NCBI RefSeq assembly: GCF_963924675.1
Contig: NC_089224.1
Location: 46,233,158-46,297,157 of the forward strand
Length of the DNA stretch: 64,000 nucleotides
Source: Phocoena phocoena
Lineage: Eukaryota; Chordata; Mammalia; Artiodactyla; Phocoenidae
Direction of reading: 5' to 3'
The notes beneath the pieces are model-generated. The model was not told the origin of the DNA. It searched no databases and was given only the letters and a program-made list of their open reading frames with translations. Positions 1 through 12,385 of the stretch are shown here, piece after piece. Position 1 is the first letter of the stretch. Every line of letters starts with the position of its first letter. Both the position numbers and the translations under genes were made by a program.

Positions 1-137
1 TGACAGTCTTTCTCACTACTGTGCTCCCACAACTTCTGCTCTCTCTCTGGTGCCCCCTATAGAGGGGAGCACCTCTCTGTAGCTCCTTATGCATTGTACC
101 ACTTACTATATAAGGATTTATATAGTCTATGAGTCAG

Positions 138-575
138 ACTATGCTAGGCTGCCATAACGAGGAGACCTAAGAATACAGTGGCTTAAATAACAAAGATGTT
201 TTTCTCATTTATGTAAGTCCTTGTAGTTATGATCCAGGTTGGGGGACCTGTGTTTATTCAGAGAGCCAGACTCAAGTCTGTTTGCCCCCATCCCCTGACA
301 CATTGTTGTCATTTGCATGATTGAAGCCCTGTGGCCACCACGTCCAGGTTTCTGGGGGCAGGACAGAAGGAGAAGCATATTTGATTGTTTAAAGTCTAAG
401 ATGTCTAAAGTCATATATCACTTCTCACATTCTATTAGTAAGAGTTATTCATACAAGCAGTGTACTGCAAAGGAATCTGGGAAATATTGTGTAGCAGGGA
501 AGGGGGAAGAACAGATTTTGGTGGAAATCTGGGAGTCTGTGCCACATGCTGCATGGTATTCTCCAAATAGTTTGT
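138..575 (-). repeat. MaLR-like LTR remnant, antisense
   Basis: Begins GCTAGGCTGCCATAACGAGG followed by GTGGCTTAAATAACAAAGAT. This resembles the reverse complement of the 3' end of MLT1-type MaLR LTRs, where AACAGAAATTTATTTCTCAC normally follows. The rest is diverged. The family call rests on this edge only; the far boundary is approximate. Confidence 0.4.
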
Positions 576-1094
576 AAATTTGTTGAAGTTGGGGCCTTAC
601 ATGCTGTTCTTCATATGGTATCTTATGTATAGTAGATGTTAGATCATCTGTGTTTGTTGAATTGTCCTATACAGTGGAGTATGGATTTATATATTTATTT
701 AAGTAAAGTTATTTTACAGCTGGTGATGCAAAAAAAGGCAAGTACCATAAATAGCAGGAGTTCTAGCCAAAAGGCAGGCTCTTCAAACTACATCATTAGT
801 GTGGGTAGGTCTTGGTCGTGTATTTTGCTTTGTCTGTGGCAGTGAGGTTAGAAGCAATTCTGGTGATGGCCATAGCTATTTTAGTAACTTCAGTTACTGA
901 CTTCTAGGAACAGAGTTTCTTGAAAAAAAAAAAAATTAGCTACGTTAAAAATCAACAACAACAAATGTACTTTACTTAATGATATCGTTACATGTTATGC
1001 TGTTGAAATAGCGTTATTACTCTTAAATTTTGCAGGCATGCAGGATAAAAACACCTGCACACATAGATGCTGTTTTCACATGGGTGGTTTGAGG

Positions 1095-1287
1095 CAGTGG
1101 TTCTGAAACTTTAGTGGTTCTCAGAATCAGAGCAAGCTGGAAAGCTTGTTGAAAAATGAGCTGGTTTCCTACCCCAAAGTTTCTGATTCATTCATTTTGG
1201 GGTGAGGGCTGATAATTTGCATTTCCAGTAAGTTCCAAGGTGGTGTCAATGCTGCTAGTCTTGAGGTCACAATTTGACAACTGCTGG
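1095..1287 (+). mobile_element. MER5A-like hAT (Charlie) MITE
   Basis: Opens with CAGTGGTTCTGAAACTTTAG. It contains TTTCTGATTCATTC, then GATAATTTGCATTTCCAGTA, a TGGTGTCAATGCTGCT segment, and an imperfect terminal inverted repeat ending CAATTTGACAACTGCTGG. This order is diagnostic of the non-autonomous MER5A family. It is old, diverged and non-coding. Confidence 0.8.
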
Positions 1288-1876
1288 TTTAAGGTAAGGA
1301 GGACACAAAACCTATGAAAATGGGCAAGTGTCTGATATTACCAGTTCATGCTGGTATGCTGTAACCATATAAAATTAAGAAAAATCTATTATGGAATGAA
1401 AACATGTATGTTAATGGAATTTCACATCAGCCGCCAGGTAGGGAGGCATCTATTGTTCCACAATCCCTAAAACTACACCATTGCAGCCTTTCTTGGAGGC
1501 GGATCAAGAATGAGCATTTTAGTAGCATTTATTGAAGGAATACTTTTGAAAACCTGCCCTTGAACTGCTTAGGCAAGAAAGAGTAGGCAGAGGAGTGCAT
1601 CTCATCAGTGGTTCAGACTTGGAAACCTTTTTCCTCCAGCAAGGTCAGCTAGGCTAGCTGCCTTCCTGAGCCAGAGAAGGCAGATAGGTTTCTCCTGCTT
1701 TATGACTCTGAGTTGGTAGTGGAATTCTGAGGCTGCTCCCAGCTCCAAAGAGACAAGCACATGATTGGTTATTAATGTCTGCTGTGGCTACTCTTGCCAT
1801 CCCATGCCCTCAAGGTCAGCAGCAGGTGCCTCTCTTCTAACCTTTGCTTTTCTTTCCCCTTCAGTGATAGAGTAGG

Positions 1877-1877
<1 letters not shown>

Positions 1878-1912
<35 letters not shown>
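1878..1912 (+). repeat. (TG)n microsatellite
   Basis: Uninterrupted TG dinucleotide run of about 35 bp. Likely length-polymorphic and a possible Z-DNA former. Confidence 0.95.
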
Positions 1913-1914
<2 letters not shown>

Positions 1915-2239
1915 GCACTTGTGATATCATGCATCTGTAAGTGATATGTTTAATTATGTTTCATAGCTTAACTTTTTCTACTTTTACTTCTGTTATTTAC
2001 TTCTGGTAGCAGTTTGGGACAAGGAATTGTGAGATAGAATATTGTAAAGCATCCACATAGAACTCATTATATTATACTTTAACTTTCTTGGTAGATTTAT
2101 TTTTTCCTATTTGAAAAAAGATATGGCAGGACTGCCTTATTTGTTTTTAATTATGTATTTGCATATATCCTTTCTAATATTGGGTATGATCAGTTTCTTT
2201 TGGTCTTAATTACTTTTTTCTGGAAAAAATTTAAATTAT

Positions 2240-3395
2240 AAAAAGTAATGCATTTAATTTTCACAGGTCAGTAACCCCAGAAATTAATAAACATCCCTGC
2301 ATACACATGCACAAGTAAACACACACAGTCCTGCTAGTATCATCCTTTCGTGATGACCAGTTTAACATTATGATATGTTTCTCCCACATGTTTCTCATAT
2401 GGCTAAGAAAATAGACATGAAAAACTTAAAATTATATATATGTATATATATATATCAAAACTAGATAATACCATTTATATGATTCTCCAACTTGAATTTT
2501 TCAAACATACACATATCTTGTACATATTTCAAGATCAATAGATGCAGAGACATAGAATTCATTATTTTTAATGGATAAATATTCTATAGACAGAATCAAC
2601 TGTGATTTATTCAGCTTTTCTGCTATTGATGGTAGCTGCATTTCCAGTTTTTGTTCTTCTAAACACTAATGAAAATATCCCTGAATATATATCTAAATAC
2701 TGGTGCTTTTAGTTCAATTAAATAAATATGAAAAGTAGGATTCCCTGATTGAGGGATATATGGCTTTTAAAATTTAAATCATAACATTTTACCATGTATC
2801 TTTCCAGAAAACTGTAGACTTTCATACTACCCATCCTCCTTTCCAAAAAACAGCAGTGTATGAGAATGTCCATTTTTGGCAAAATTGATCTTTTATTTGC
2901 ATTTCTCTGCCTACCAGCGAGGTTGAGCATCTTTCCACATATTTTTCATTTATTTGCATTTCTTCTATTTCTTTTTTGTTTTTTTTTTTTTGCGGTACGC
3001 GGGCCTCTCACTGTTGTGGCCTCTCCCGTTGCGGAGCACAGGCTCCGGACACGCAGGCTCAGCGGCCATGGCTCACGGGCCCAGCCGCTCCGCGGCATGT
3101 GGGATCTTCCCGGTCCGCGGCACGAACCAGTGTCCCCTGCATTGGCAGGCGGACTCTCAACCACTGCGCCACCAGGGAAGCCCTCTTCTATTTTCTTGAT
3201 CTTTTTTTTTCTCTTGGGTTCTTTTGCTTATCAAATTTTTGGAATTCTTTAGAGGTGTTAATCCTTTGTCAGATGTGTTGCAGGTATTTTCTTCTAGTTT
3301 ATCATTTGTCTTTTGTCTTTTGCCATACAGAAATATTAAATGTTTATGTCATTCAGTCTATCAGTTCTTTCCTTTATGGTTTTGTATAGGGTTTT
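2240..3395 (-). mobile_element. Old L1-type LINE remnant, antisense, split by a SINE
   Basis: Contains antisense LINE 3' phrases such as TTTGCATTTCTCTGCCTACC, GGTGTTAATCCTTTGTCAGA and TTTTGCCATACAGAAATATT, in the order expected for a reversed old L1. The CHR SINE at 2971-3183 interrupts it. No ORF2 frame of useful length survives. Boundaries are approximate. Confidence 0.55.
2971..3183 (-). mobile_element. CHR SINE, short form
   Basis: tRNA-Glu-derived SINE in antisense. On the + strand it reads poly-T, then GCGGTACGCGGGCCTCTCAC, and ends ACCAGGGAAGCCC, the complement of the usual GGGCTTCCCTGGTGGCGCAG head. A perfect 10-bp TSD, TCTTCTATTT, lies at 2961-2970 and 3184-3193. It is inserted into an older L1. 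Open frames across it are fortuitous. Confidence 0.93.
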
Positions 3396-3399
3396 AGGG

Positions 3400-3562
3400 T
3401 ATATAAAACATTTTCACATTTGATCCTCATAATTTATCTGAGATAAATGGGATATAATGTTGATGTTCTCATCTTTAGATGAGGACTCTGATTTTCAGAG
3501 AAGCCAAGTGGCTTGCCCAGGTGTGTAAGTGGTGCATACCAGATTCAAATTAATTTGTTTTT
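3400..3562 (-). mobile_element. MIR SINE remnant
   Basis: Carries TTTGATCCTCATAATTTATC, then ATGAGGACTCTGATTTTCAG and AAGTGGCTTGCCCAGGTGTG. These match the MIR order (TTTAATCCTCACAA, then GATGAGGAAACTGAGGC, then CTTGCCCAAGGTCAC) seen in one orientation. Orientation is by convention and the edges are approximate. Confidence 0.7.
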
Positions 3563-3577
3563 AAAATACTGTACCCT

Positions 3578-3929
3578 TGGGGCTTCCCTGGTGGCGCAGT
3601 GGTTAAGAATCCGCCTGCCAGTGCAGGGGAAACGGGTTTGAGCCCTGGCCCGGGAAGATCCCACATTCCGTGGAGCAGCTAAGCCCGTGCACCACAACTA
3701 CTGAGCCTGTGCTCTAGAGCCTGCAAACCACAGCTACTGAGTCCGAGTGCCACAACTACTGAAGCCCACGCGCCTAGATCCCGTGCTCCAGAACAAGAGA
3801 AACCACCGCAGTGAGAAGCCCACGCACCACAATGAAGAGTAGCCCCCACTCGACGCAACTAGAGAAAGCCCGTGCGCAGCAATGACGACCCAACGCAGCC
3901 AAAAATAAATTTATAATAAGTAAATAAAC
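3578..3929 (+). mobile_element. CHR SINE, long form
   Basis: Starts GGGGCTTCCCTGGTGGCGCA, runs through GCCACAACTACTGAAGCCCA and ends GCAGCCAAAAATAAATTTAT. A perfect 15-bp TSD, AAAATACTGTACCCT, lies at 3563-3577 and 3930-3944. The tRNA-like head keeps an A-box-like GTGGCGCAGTGGT and a degenerate B box, GGTTTGAGCCC. Confidence 0.94.
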
Positions 3930-4456
3930 AAAATACTGTACCCTGGCCATTGCACTGTGCTCTGATTTATAGTTCTTCTTACAATAAAAGTTACTGAAGT
4001 CACTTAACAGAATATAAAACAAAAATCTGTGATATTAGTGAAATAATTGTAATCTGTTTTCAAAGATATATGTGATAGAAGGTACAAGTTATTTTGTTAG
4101 TGAAAGATGCATTGATATGTACATAACAGAAATGATTTGAGCTGCATGCAGTATAATTACAGTTTTGCAGTGGTGAACAGTTTTAAACTTGGTATCACTC
4201 AGTATTTCAATTATTTGTGCTTAAAAACAACCCCAAACCTCAAGTCAGATAGTTAATGAATATTTAGGAGAAAAAGCAAGGTAGAAAAGATACAACCCTC
4301 CAACAAGGATGTTTTAGTGACTCAGACCAGGCGCTACTAGAGAGTCATAACCACTTTTATCTGGAGATAAAGAAGAATTACAAAGAATGTAGTAAACTTT
4401 TCTTCCCACTATATTCATCTGAAATTTGAACTGAATAAATATACCTTTCAGCACAC

Positions 4457-4667
4457 TTTTTTTTTTTTTTTTTTTGCGGTACGCGGGCCTCTCACTGTTG
4501 TGGCCTCTCCCGTTGCGGAGCACAGGCTCCGGACGCGCAGGCTCAGCGGCCGTGGCTCACGGGCCCAGCCGCTCCGCGGCATGTGGGATCTTCCCGGACC
4601 GGGGCACGAACCTGTGTCCCCTGCATCGGCAGGCGGACTCTCAACCACTGCGCCACCAGGGAAGCCC
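4457..4667 (-). mobile_element. CHR SINE, short form
   Basis: Antisense copy with a poly-T start, GCGGTACGCGGGCCTCTCAC, and end CACCAGGGAAGCCC. The 9-bp TSD TCAGCACAC is at 4448-4456 and 4668-4676. It looks very close to the copies at 2971 and 54838, which suggests recent amplification. Confidence 0.93.
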
Positions 4668-4676
4668 TCAGCACAC

Positions 4677-7600
4677 ATTTTAATGAGCATACTGCCCATA
4701 GTGAATACACTCAAGAAGTAGATCATCAGCTTAGGTAGGCTTCAGTTACTGTGCTACCAGGATGTGAAGGGGGCCCAGTCTGGCCTCTGAATGGAGAGAG
4801 TTTGAAGAGCCCAAGCAGATTTGGTGTTCATTTAGATCTTCACAAAATGTTAACTGTGGGCACCGTGCATACTTGGAAAAACATGGCGCCTAATACAATA
4901 GGTATATCTTTTGCATGAAAAGAGCAGAGCCCTAGTTCTTCTAATTCCCACTGGCTTATTTTGGCTTGTAATTCCTTGTCATGCCTTCACCACCCTTCTC
5001 CAGACACAAAATCACCTGATTTTTAAAATGGAACGATTTAAAATGAAATCATGCACCATGTTCTTTTGGTTCCTAGTTCCTTGAGGCTATAGAGATGACA
5101 GGTGTATGAATTAGTGATACCATAAAATAGAAATGGTTTGAGTATGGTAAAATTGGGATTCTTAGCCATACTTTTTTATCAGCTGGGTTGATGGAGTCTG
5201 TATACTTATTTTAGTGAACATGCCAAAATACAGTTTGCCATCTGGGTTTAAAACATTTTTTAAAAGAAATGTACTACTTTTTGTTTAGTTCTTTTTAATT
5301 CAAGAGGCTAGTCTCTATAAACTTGAATTGTTTGGAGTCTTTGTAAAGACTTTGTAAAGCAGTTTGTGCTTATCTGTCTAATCCTTTCTTATAGCCTGAA
5401 TCTTTAACCGTGTTTTGTTTTGTCTTCATTCTTTACCTCCAAGATTTACTTTCAGTTCCTCACTGAAGCTATGACTGGGGTTTTGTAGACTAGAATTTCT
5501 TCTCTTTAGGTCTCTAGATCCTGGGAAGATAGTGTTGGCTCAGGGGCGGTGTCCTCCCCTATCTCTTTCTACCATCTGTAAACACTTTCATTCTGCCTTT
5601 AGTGGATGGGCCTCCCGAGGATACATGAAGCAGAGTGTTTGTGAAAGGAAACTGATAAGACTGAAGACATTTTCCTTTATAAAAGAGCAAGGGTGGAATG
5701 TGGGGGAAAGGTAAGGGAATAGATCTGTTGTCCTTATTATGCATTTCAAGCATTCTGTGGGTTTTTCATTTACCTTGGATTTTCTGGGACCAATACAAAT
5801 GGATTTTATGACAGGAAAGTTGCAATACTTTTAAGTTTAGAGCAGTCTCAGAAGCAATGGTACTGTGTGTGATTCTGGTCAATAGTGGACCCTAAAATAT
5901 TTTATTGTGATGACATTGAAATAGAACCTCCCTTTTTGTATTAAGCAGCAGGCAATGTACCTTTGAATATCTTAATATTTCTAATTAATTTTCAGGTTTA
6001 GTATGCCCCATGTAAGCCACTTTCTTTTATTATTTTTGTATGTGTTACATTCTGACGCTTAGCTTAGAGGGAACACTTCATTTGGATTGATGATATATTC
6101 TTATTGTAAGATCACTTTTTCTTTACATTTTATTTTATTATGATTTTAACATTTAAAATGTTGAACCTGCTGATTTATCTATTGTCCTGACTTGAGTTGC
6201 TGTTGTTTCTGCTATTTTGGGAATAGGCTGCCTGGTATGATGTGATTGGTTAACTTCTAATACTGCAGCTCTGCCTTTGAAGAAGACAGTGAACCTTGCT
6301 ATAGTTAGTAAGCAAAATCTTGCATGCATGGTCAGGAGGAAACTGGGTAATCCTGAGAAATCATATGCTAGCTTTGAACATGGGATTAATTTTGGTTTTG
6401 ATTACTGTGTTATCCCAGAGGTTTGGGAGGGAAGGGGGAAACTAATAAGGGTCTGGTTTTTAAGGCAAGCTTTAGAAAGGTTATGTAAAATTTGATCTTA
6501 CTGTAAATATCTTTTGTGGTGATACCATTGTCATCTTTAAAAAATGATAGAAGTTTTGAGCATAGGCCCCAGTCACTTGGAGCAGGCAATCTTAGACTTA
6601 AGAAATATTCCCTCAGCTTTTCATCGGATGCCGATACTCTTTCGGTAGGAAGCGGATTGCCGTAGATGCTCAGCTAACAGATTATGTGAATTTGTAGATA
6701 AGCATGAAAATTTGGAGTTAGATATGGGTGGAAAACTTGATCTGCGTTCAGCTTGTCCTCTTTCCTCTTAAACGATCAATTAGCTCTTAAAGTGGTGTTT
6801 TTAAGGGTTCTTTGCCAAAAGTAGATATTGTCTTTAAAATTTACTGCTCACTTTAGCATTAAGCCAGGGCCGACCTAATTGAAGATTTTAGTGGTGCCTT
6901 ACACTCTTGCTATTGCCAGTTGAATAGTAAGTATTGATTTGGAACAAAGAGAATTAATTTTGTGTGTTTGAGAAGGATTCATTTTTAAGTGATATCCTCC
7001 CCCCTTCTCAAATAGCAAGTGATTAACTACTACTTTAATTTTCAATTAATCAAATTAGATTTCTACTGGTAGATTTTGATTACATGCAGTTCTAACAGCT
7101 TCCAGATACACTTCTCTTTCCCATATGCTTACCATATGCTGAGTAAAACCAATGTAGAATAAATTAGTGTAAAAGTAAGAACACTTAGTTCTTTTGTAGA
7201 GTTCATCTTGAATGACAGAAGACAGCTCAGAATCATTTTAGCTACGAGGCACCTTTTGAAAAGTGATATGGAAAAATAACCCATTTATGTGTGCCAGGGT
7301 CTGTTTTCATAAATGTAAATTTGAAAGTTCATTAAAATTTTGGCATGTGATTTGGAATGCATAAAAACTGGATGTGATTCAAAGCCAGAAATCTGTATCC
7401 TTATACCAACAACATGTTTCACTGAAGACTTGTTTTGTATGGGTGTTTAATATTTAAAAGGTAAAAAAAAAAAAAAAAAAAGAAATCGTATTTAGTTGAC
7501 GGTTATGGATCTGGAAACTGTGTTCAGGATGGAGAGGCTGCCGTAGCAAGGAAGAGCCAGCAGTCTGACCAGTGGCCCCAGAATGCTCACCACCCTCTCC

Positions 7601-8530
7601 TCCTGGATAAGCAGGGTAGGTGACTTTGGAACACTGACCCCTGTCAGTGACCACTGTCCCTTATTTTTCAGAGATGACAAAACAGAAATGCATATTTTCC
7701 TTGCTGTTGTTGGGAATGTGAAGATGGACCATGAAGGACATTTCGGCTCACATAAAAACAGTTGAAAAATGGCTGAGCTGGGTCAGGCAGAGGTGGTATC
7801 TAATGCTAGTAGCTAATATGAACAGTTAGTGCTTGGAGATATTCTAATGTTACGTGCCAGGCCTACTGCTAACCTGTAATATAAGCCTCCCACGGTGAGG
7901 ATAGAGAAGCAAAGAGAAAAAACCCACCGGCTGATGGTGCAACAACAAGCCCATTTCTTGTCTGTAATAAGAGAAGTGCTCGCTTACCATGGTCCTTTCA
8001 GACATCGTCAAGTGAGGCATGGGAAGCAGTGCTACAGCCGAGGTAAGAACAAATGAGGAATTACTGCGAGAGGAGCTTTTTTATTTGAGAGCTTACAGGC
8101 TAACCTCTTCCAACTCTTATCCTCTGCCAGTTGTTATTTTTACTGTTATATATGTGTACTTTGTACGGCTTCCATTTTGATTCTGTTATTCCTCTTTATG
8201 ACTTTTGTTTTTAAAGTTTCTTGTTCCCTGACATCTCAGGCCCTCTGGTTTCTACAGTACCTTCCAATTCTGTCATAGGAGAGAAACATGGTTTATAAGG
8301 CGAGTAAGATCATCACCAGGATGAAAAGTTACTCTCCTTGAGTTTGTGATTATGTACTTAGCTCGTAGTCTGTCACTTAGGGTGCTGGTTAGTGATGTTG
8401 TTCTATAATTAACCAAGCTTCCTGCAGAAAGTAAGTTTAAAATCACTGTCGTCTTGGTTTATTTTCTCTCTTAGCCTTTGATCTATTTGACTTTGACACA
8501 TGCTTCTCACCAACTTCTGTAGATTCTTAT
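4677..8530. other. 3.9 kb of unique intronic DNA without gene or clear repeat
   Basis: No coding exon, tRNA or young transposable element recognised. An orphan A-run lies at about 7463-7481. A small cluster of CpGs at 6625-6665 is unusual for this AT-rich intron. A weak MIR-like stretch may lie near 7790-7890. Confidence 0.5.
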
Positions 8531-8550
8531 TTTGACAGGATGCTTTTATT

Positions 8551-8576
8551 CCCCCCTCCCCCATCCCCTCCAGCCC
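8551..8576 (-). other. Predicted G-quadruplex tract (minus strand)
   Basis: Four C-runs on the + strand (six, five, four and three Cs, with short spacers) give four G-runs on the minus strand. This satisfies the simple G3+N1-7 pattern. The minus strand is the template for MLLT3 transcription. Confidence 0.6.
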
Positions 8577-8689
8577 TGGTTCAAGTTATCTGTCACCAGA
8601 TTGGATGTTCTTGTATTTGTTTTGTTCATTCCATTTCTGGGCCCTTTTTTCCTTTCACCCCAACTTAGTAGTTTTTCCTACTTCCAGGC

Positions 8690-9290
8690 TCTCTTCCCAC
8701 AAACCATTTTCCACATTGTGACCAATTATCATTCTGAAAACATGGGTCTCCTTAAGTTTTTCTACCTCTTAAAAGCATTTGGTGGCTGTCTGTTGCCTTG
8801 TAGAATTCAACTCCTTACGATACTGTGTAAGGAACATTACAGACTGGCACTTGTCTGCCTTTCTAGCCTCATGGTTGGTCACAAACAGCCAGGTACCTGG
8901 AGTATATCTATATAAGGAACCTTCAAGTTCACTTGTACTTCCTTATCAAGCCATGCATTCTCTGTACTCCCGGGCTTCTTGCTTATGTTTTCTCTTTGCC
9001 TACCATGAGCACCCTTCATTTTCTTCTTATCAGATACTTAACTACTTTTCTTTAAGGGAATCTCTTTTTGTGTATGGTTTTAACTGAGTCTCTTAAGCCT
9101 TAGTGAAGGCTTGCCTGTGGTGAAGTTGTATGGTGGTTGCTGGTAAATTTGTCTCCCTTGTTGGATGCTTACCTATGTAAGGGGAAAGAGACTGTGTCTT
9201 ATTTTCTCTGTGACCCAGAACATGGCAGAAGGTCTGGCATGCAGTCAGTGTTCCATAAATATTTTTTGTATGGAATTTAGCTTATTTTCC
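8690..9290 (+). mobile_element. LINE-2 (L2) 3' region
   Basis: Ends with the L2 signature AAGAGACTGTGTCTTATTTT, GGCATGCAGTCAGTGTTCCA and TAAATATTTTTTGTATGGAA. The upstream part (TGGCACTTGTCTGCCTTTCT, ACTTCCTTATCAAGCCATGC) fits the preceding L2 region. Old and inactive; the frames inside it are not genes. Confidence 0.65.
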
Positions 9291-9500
9291 ATTACATTTT
9301 ATAGAGAAGAAGGGAATATTAAAGTAAATGAAGTACCTAAAAATGGTATATTTGAATGAAGATTTGTGATTTATCATGATTTATGGAAGTAGAAAGGATT
9401 ATAGGACAATTCCTTGGCACTCAGACTAGTGAGTAGATATCGTGAACCATAATTGATGAATTATCCAAAACACATTCACATTTGGTTAAGGAAAGTGTTG

Positions 9501-9502
<2 letters not shown>

Positions 9503-9553
<51 letters not shown>
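9503..9553 (+). repeat. (GT)n microsatellite
   Basis: GT dinucleotide array of about 50 bp with a single A interruption near its end. Confidence 0.95.
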
Positions 9554-10199
9554 TCTCACAGTGAGAGATTAACTTCAAACCAATGAAAGAATGATTTGAA
9601 ACTGTGAATTATAATTGGTTCTTAATAATTTTTGGTAGGGCTAGAGTGGAACCTACGTTTCTGGGCCTTCATCATGAGGAGAAGGTGGGAGTGGAGGGAG
9701 TTTGCTAATCACAGAGAGTTAAGTGGTTGCCATTCTCTGTATGACTTTGAGTAAGGAATTCTTCTGGACCCACTTTTTATAACACAGGATACCTGAGGGA
9801 CCTAAGTCACTAGTGTATGCTAGACTGTAGGAGTCAAGATGGAAAACAGTACCGGCAGAAACAAGAATGGGGAAAATATTGAGCCTTAGGGATTTGAGTA
9901 TATACCTTGACCTTGGCCTTTAATTTGAATGGAACATTTCACTGTTCTGGTAGCCCCAGGGAAATGTAGGATATGTTCTGGGACACATTTTATTTTCCAG
10001 AGATTTCCACAACATTATCTCCCATCTGACTTGTTCTTCTTACAGTTTGATTTTTGACACTTTTATCAAGAGGTGTGGTTGATGTTTTCCCCTTTGAAGC
10101 TAAGTGGGCTTTTCTGACTGTTTCATCTGACAGAGTATTACAGAAATGACACTATGTGATTTCTGAAGTTAGATCATAAAAGGCAGTGCAGCTTCATCT

Positions 10200-10505
10200 T
10201 TTTTTGTTGGAAAGCAAGGCTTGATTGTGAAACTTGCAGCCACTATGTGAGCAGTCCAGCTGTCCTGAGGCCATCGTGTTGTGAGGCGAGACCACAGGGA
10301 AGGGCCCTCAGCCTCCCTGACCCCCTGCTGCTCCAGCTCCAGCTCCAGCCACCATCTGACTGCAGCCAAGTGAGGAACTCTGAACCAGGACTGCCCAGCC
10401 AAATCTTCCTGAAGTCCTGACTGTAAGACAGTAAAATGGCCATTGTTGTGTAAAACTAAGTTTAGGGTGATTTATTATGCAACAATTGATAATTAGAACA
10501 TGTGT
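10200..10505 (+). repeat. LTR-like remnant (MaLR-type 3' end)
   Basis: The 3' end, AAACTAAGTTTAGGGTGATT followed by TATTATGCAACAATTGATAA, resembles the AAGCCACTAAGTTTTGGGGT...TTGTTATGCAGCAATAGATA edge of mammalian MaLR-like LTRs. The internal part is diverged. A frame here is not a gene. Confidence 0.45.
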
Positions 10506-10944
10506 CTTTGGAGAAGCATTTTCTATTTTCTTCTAGGTGGTATTGAAGGAAGACAGGGCTGGAATTGGATTAGTGCAGATTTAGAGTTGTCACTGTACTA
10601 ACCCTGTTCCCCCCAATTTTCGTACCTTGGTTGGGGGGAGATCAAGGCAGAGAGATCATAAAAGAGACAGTCATGCAACTTTTTTTTCCCTCTTCATATA
10701 CCTTTACTTAATAGTTGGTAAAGAGAGACTAGCCAAGGGCAGATGCTTAAACTAAACTGACTCTATTGCAACGAACCCATCTGTTTTGGGGAAATAAGAC
10801 CATGGGCAAGAAATTCTGCAAATGAGCTTGGGGATATCTCTATGGGAACAGTGAATGAGGCAAAAACAGACCGTTGTCAAGGAGGCTAGCACTTATGTTG
10901 AATAATTTATCATTCAGTGTGCTTTTTTTTAATATTAAAATCTG

Positions 10945-11385
10945 CGTGCCTGCTGTGCATTGAATTATGTACCCCCTCAAAACATATGATGAAAGTCTAA
11001 ACCCCCGTACCTGTGAATGTGACCTTATTTGGAAATAGGGTCTTTTGCAGATGTAATCAAGTTAAGATGAAATCATAATGCATTGGTGTGAGCCCTAAAT
11101 CCAATGACTGGTGTCTTTACAAGGAGGCAATATGAAGATACTGACGCCCAGAGACACACGGCGAAGAATGCTATGAGAAGACAGGCACAAAGATGGAGTT
11201 ATGCTGCCATAGCTAAGGAATTTCAAAGATTGCCAGCAACCACCAGAAGCTAGAAGAGTCAGGAAGGATTCTTCCCTAGAGCTTTCAGAGGGAGCATCAC
11301 CCTGCTGACACCTTGGTCACCTTGATTTCAGACTTCTAGCATAAAAGATTTTGTGGTACTTTTATGACAGCCCTCGTGCCTAAAA
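10945..11385 (+). repeat. MaLR (MLT1-type) solo LTR remnant
   Basis: Contains GTGCATTGAATTATGTACCC, then AATGTGACCTTATTTGGAAA, TAGGGTCTTTTGCAGATGTA, TCCAATGACTGGTGTCTTTA, ACACCTTGGTCACCTTGATT and TTCAGACTTCTAGCATAAAA. This is the standard order of an MLT1-type LTR. No internal retroviral genes accompany it. Confidence 0.6.
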
Positions 11386-11394
11386 TAGGGAAAA

Positions 11395-12385
11395 TGAAAA
11401 AAATTTTGCTTTTCAAAAGTTATGAAAATGAAAAGATAAGCCATAGGCTGGGAGAAAATATTTGCTAAACATACGTCTGACAAAGGACTCGAATCTAGAA
11501 TATTTAAAGGATTTGTGATTCAGTAATAAGAAGGCAACCCAACTAAAAAATTGGCAAAATATTTGAACAGACACTTCAGCAGAGGAGATATGCGGATGTC
11601 AAGTAAGCACATAAAATGATGCTCAGTATCATTAGGAAAATGCAACTTAAGCTACCATGAGATATCATTACACCACCACTAGAATGGCTAAAATTAAAAA
11701 GACTGACAATACCAATTGTTGATGAGGATGTGGAGCAACTGGAACTCCCATACATTTCTGATGGATACTTAAAATGGTTTAATCACTTTGGAAAATAGTT
11801 TTTCAGTGTCTTAAAACATTAATCATACACCTTCCTGGATCTGATCATAGGTACTTACCCAAGAGACTTGAAAGCATATGTCCATGCAAAGACTTTTACA
11901 CAAATGTGCATGAGAACTTTATTTGAAATAGCCCCCAAGTGGAAACAACTCAAATGTCCACTGATAAGAGTATGGATAAATAAATTGTGGTAGATCCACA
12001 TAATGAAACACTACTCAAGAATAAAAAGGAGCTATTTATGTAGACAACAACATGAATGAATCTGAAAGAAGCCAGACTCCCCCCCCCAAAAAAAAGAGTA
12101 CATATTGTATGATTCCATGTATATATAATTCTGGAAAATGCAAAGTAATTATAGTGACAGAATATACATCAGTGGTGCCTAGAGATGGGACTTGGGGCAG
12201 GGCAGGGAGGGGAAAGGATTTTAAAGAGAGATGAGAAGGCTTTTAGGGTTGATGGATATGTTCATTATCTTGACTGTGGTGACAGTTTCCTAAGTGTATA
12301 TGCATGTCAAAACATACCAAATTATGCACTTTAAATATGAGATTTCTTATATGTCAGTTATGTCTCAATGAAGCCAGAACAAAAA
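11395..12385 (+). mobile_element. L1 3' region, sense
   Basis: Carries degraded ORF2 3' sequence in order: ACTTCAGCAGAGGAGATATG, CATGAGATATCATTACACCA, GATGAGGATGTGGAGCAACT, TTTGAAATAGCCCCCAAGTG, AACTCAAATGTCCACTGATA. An old-L1 3' UTR ending near ATGTCTCAATGAAGCCAGAA follows. Many stops; not active. Confidence 0.85.

Larger units (their letters stand above)
580..2235. other. Intronic DNA outside the MER5A copy: no gene seen
   Basis: Apart from the MER5A-like copy and the TG run, I see nothing classifiable. The stretch 1430-1870 is less AT-rich than its surroundings and has no recognisable repeat; it is only a weak regulatory candidate. Confidence 0.5.

Noticed and set aside
2860..3389. Open frames of 81-137 codons with a recurrent RYAGLSLLWPLPLRSTGSG-type peptide
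   Set aside because: The same peptide recurs wherever a short CHR SINE lies (4.5, 18.0, 19.2, 20.3, 44.9, 48.5, 54.9, 62.0 kb). It is translation of the SINE, not a gene family.
10945..11385. Endogenous retrovirus with genes
   Set aside because: Only a solo MaLR-type LTR remnant is visible, with no gag, pol or env frames nearby.
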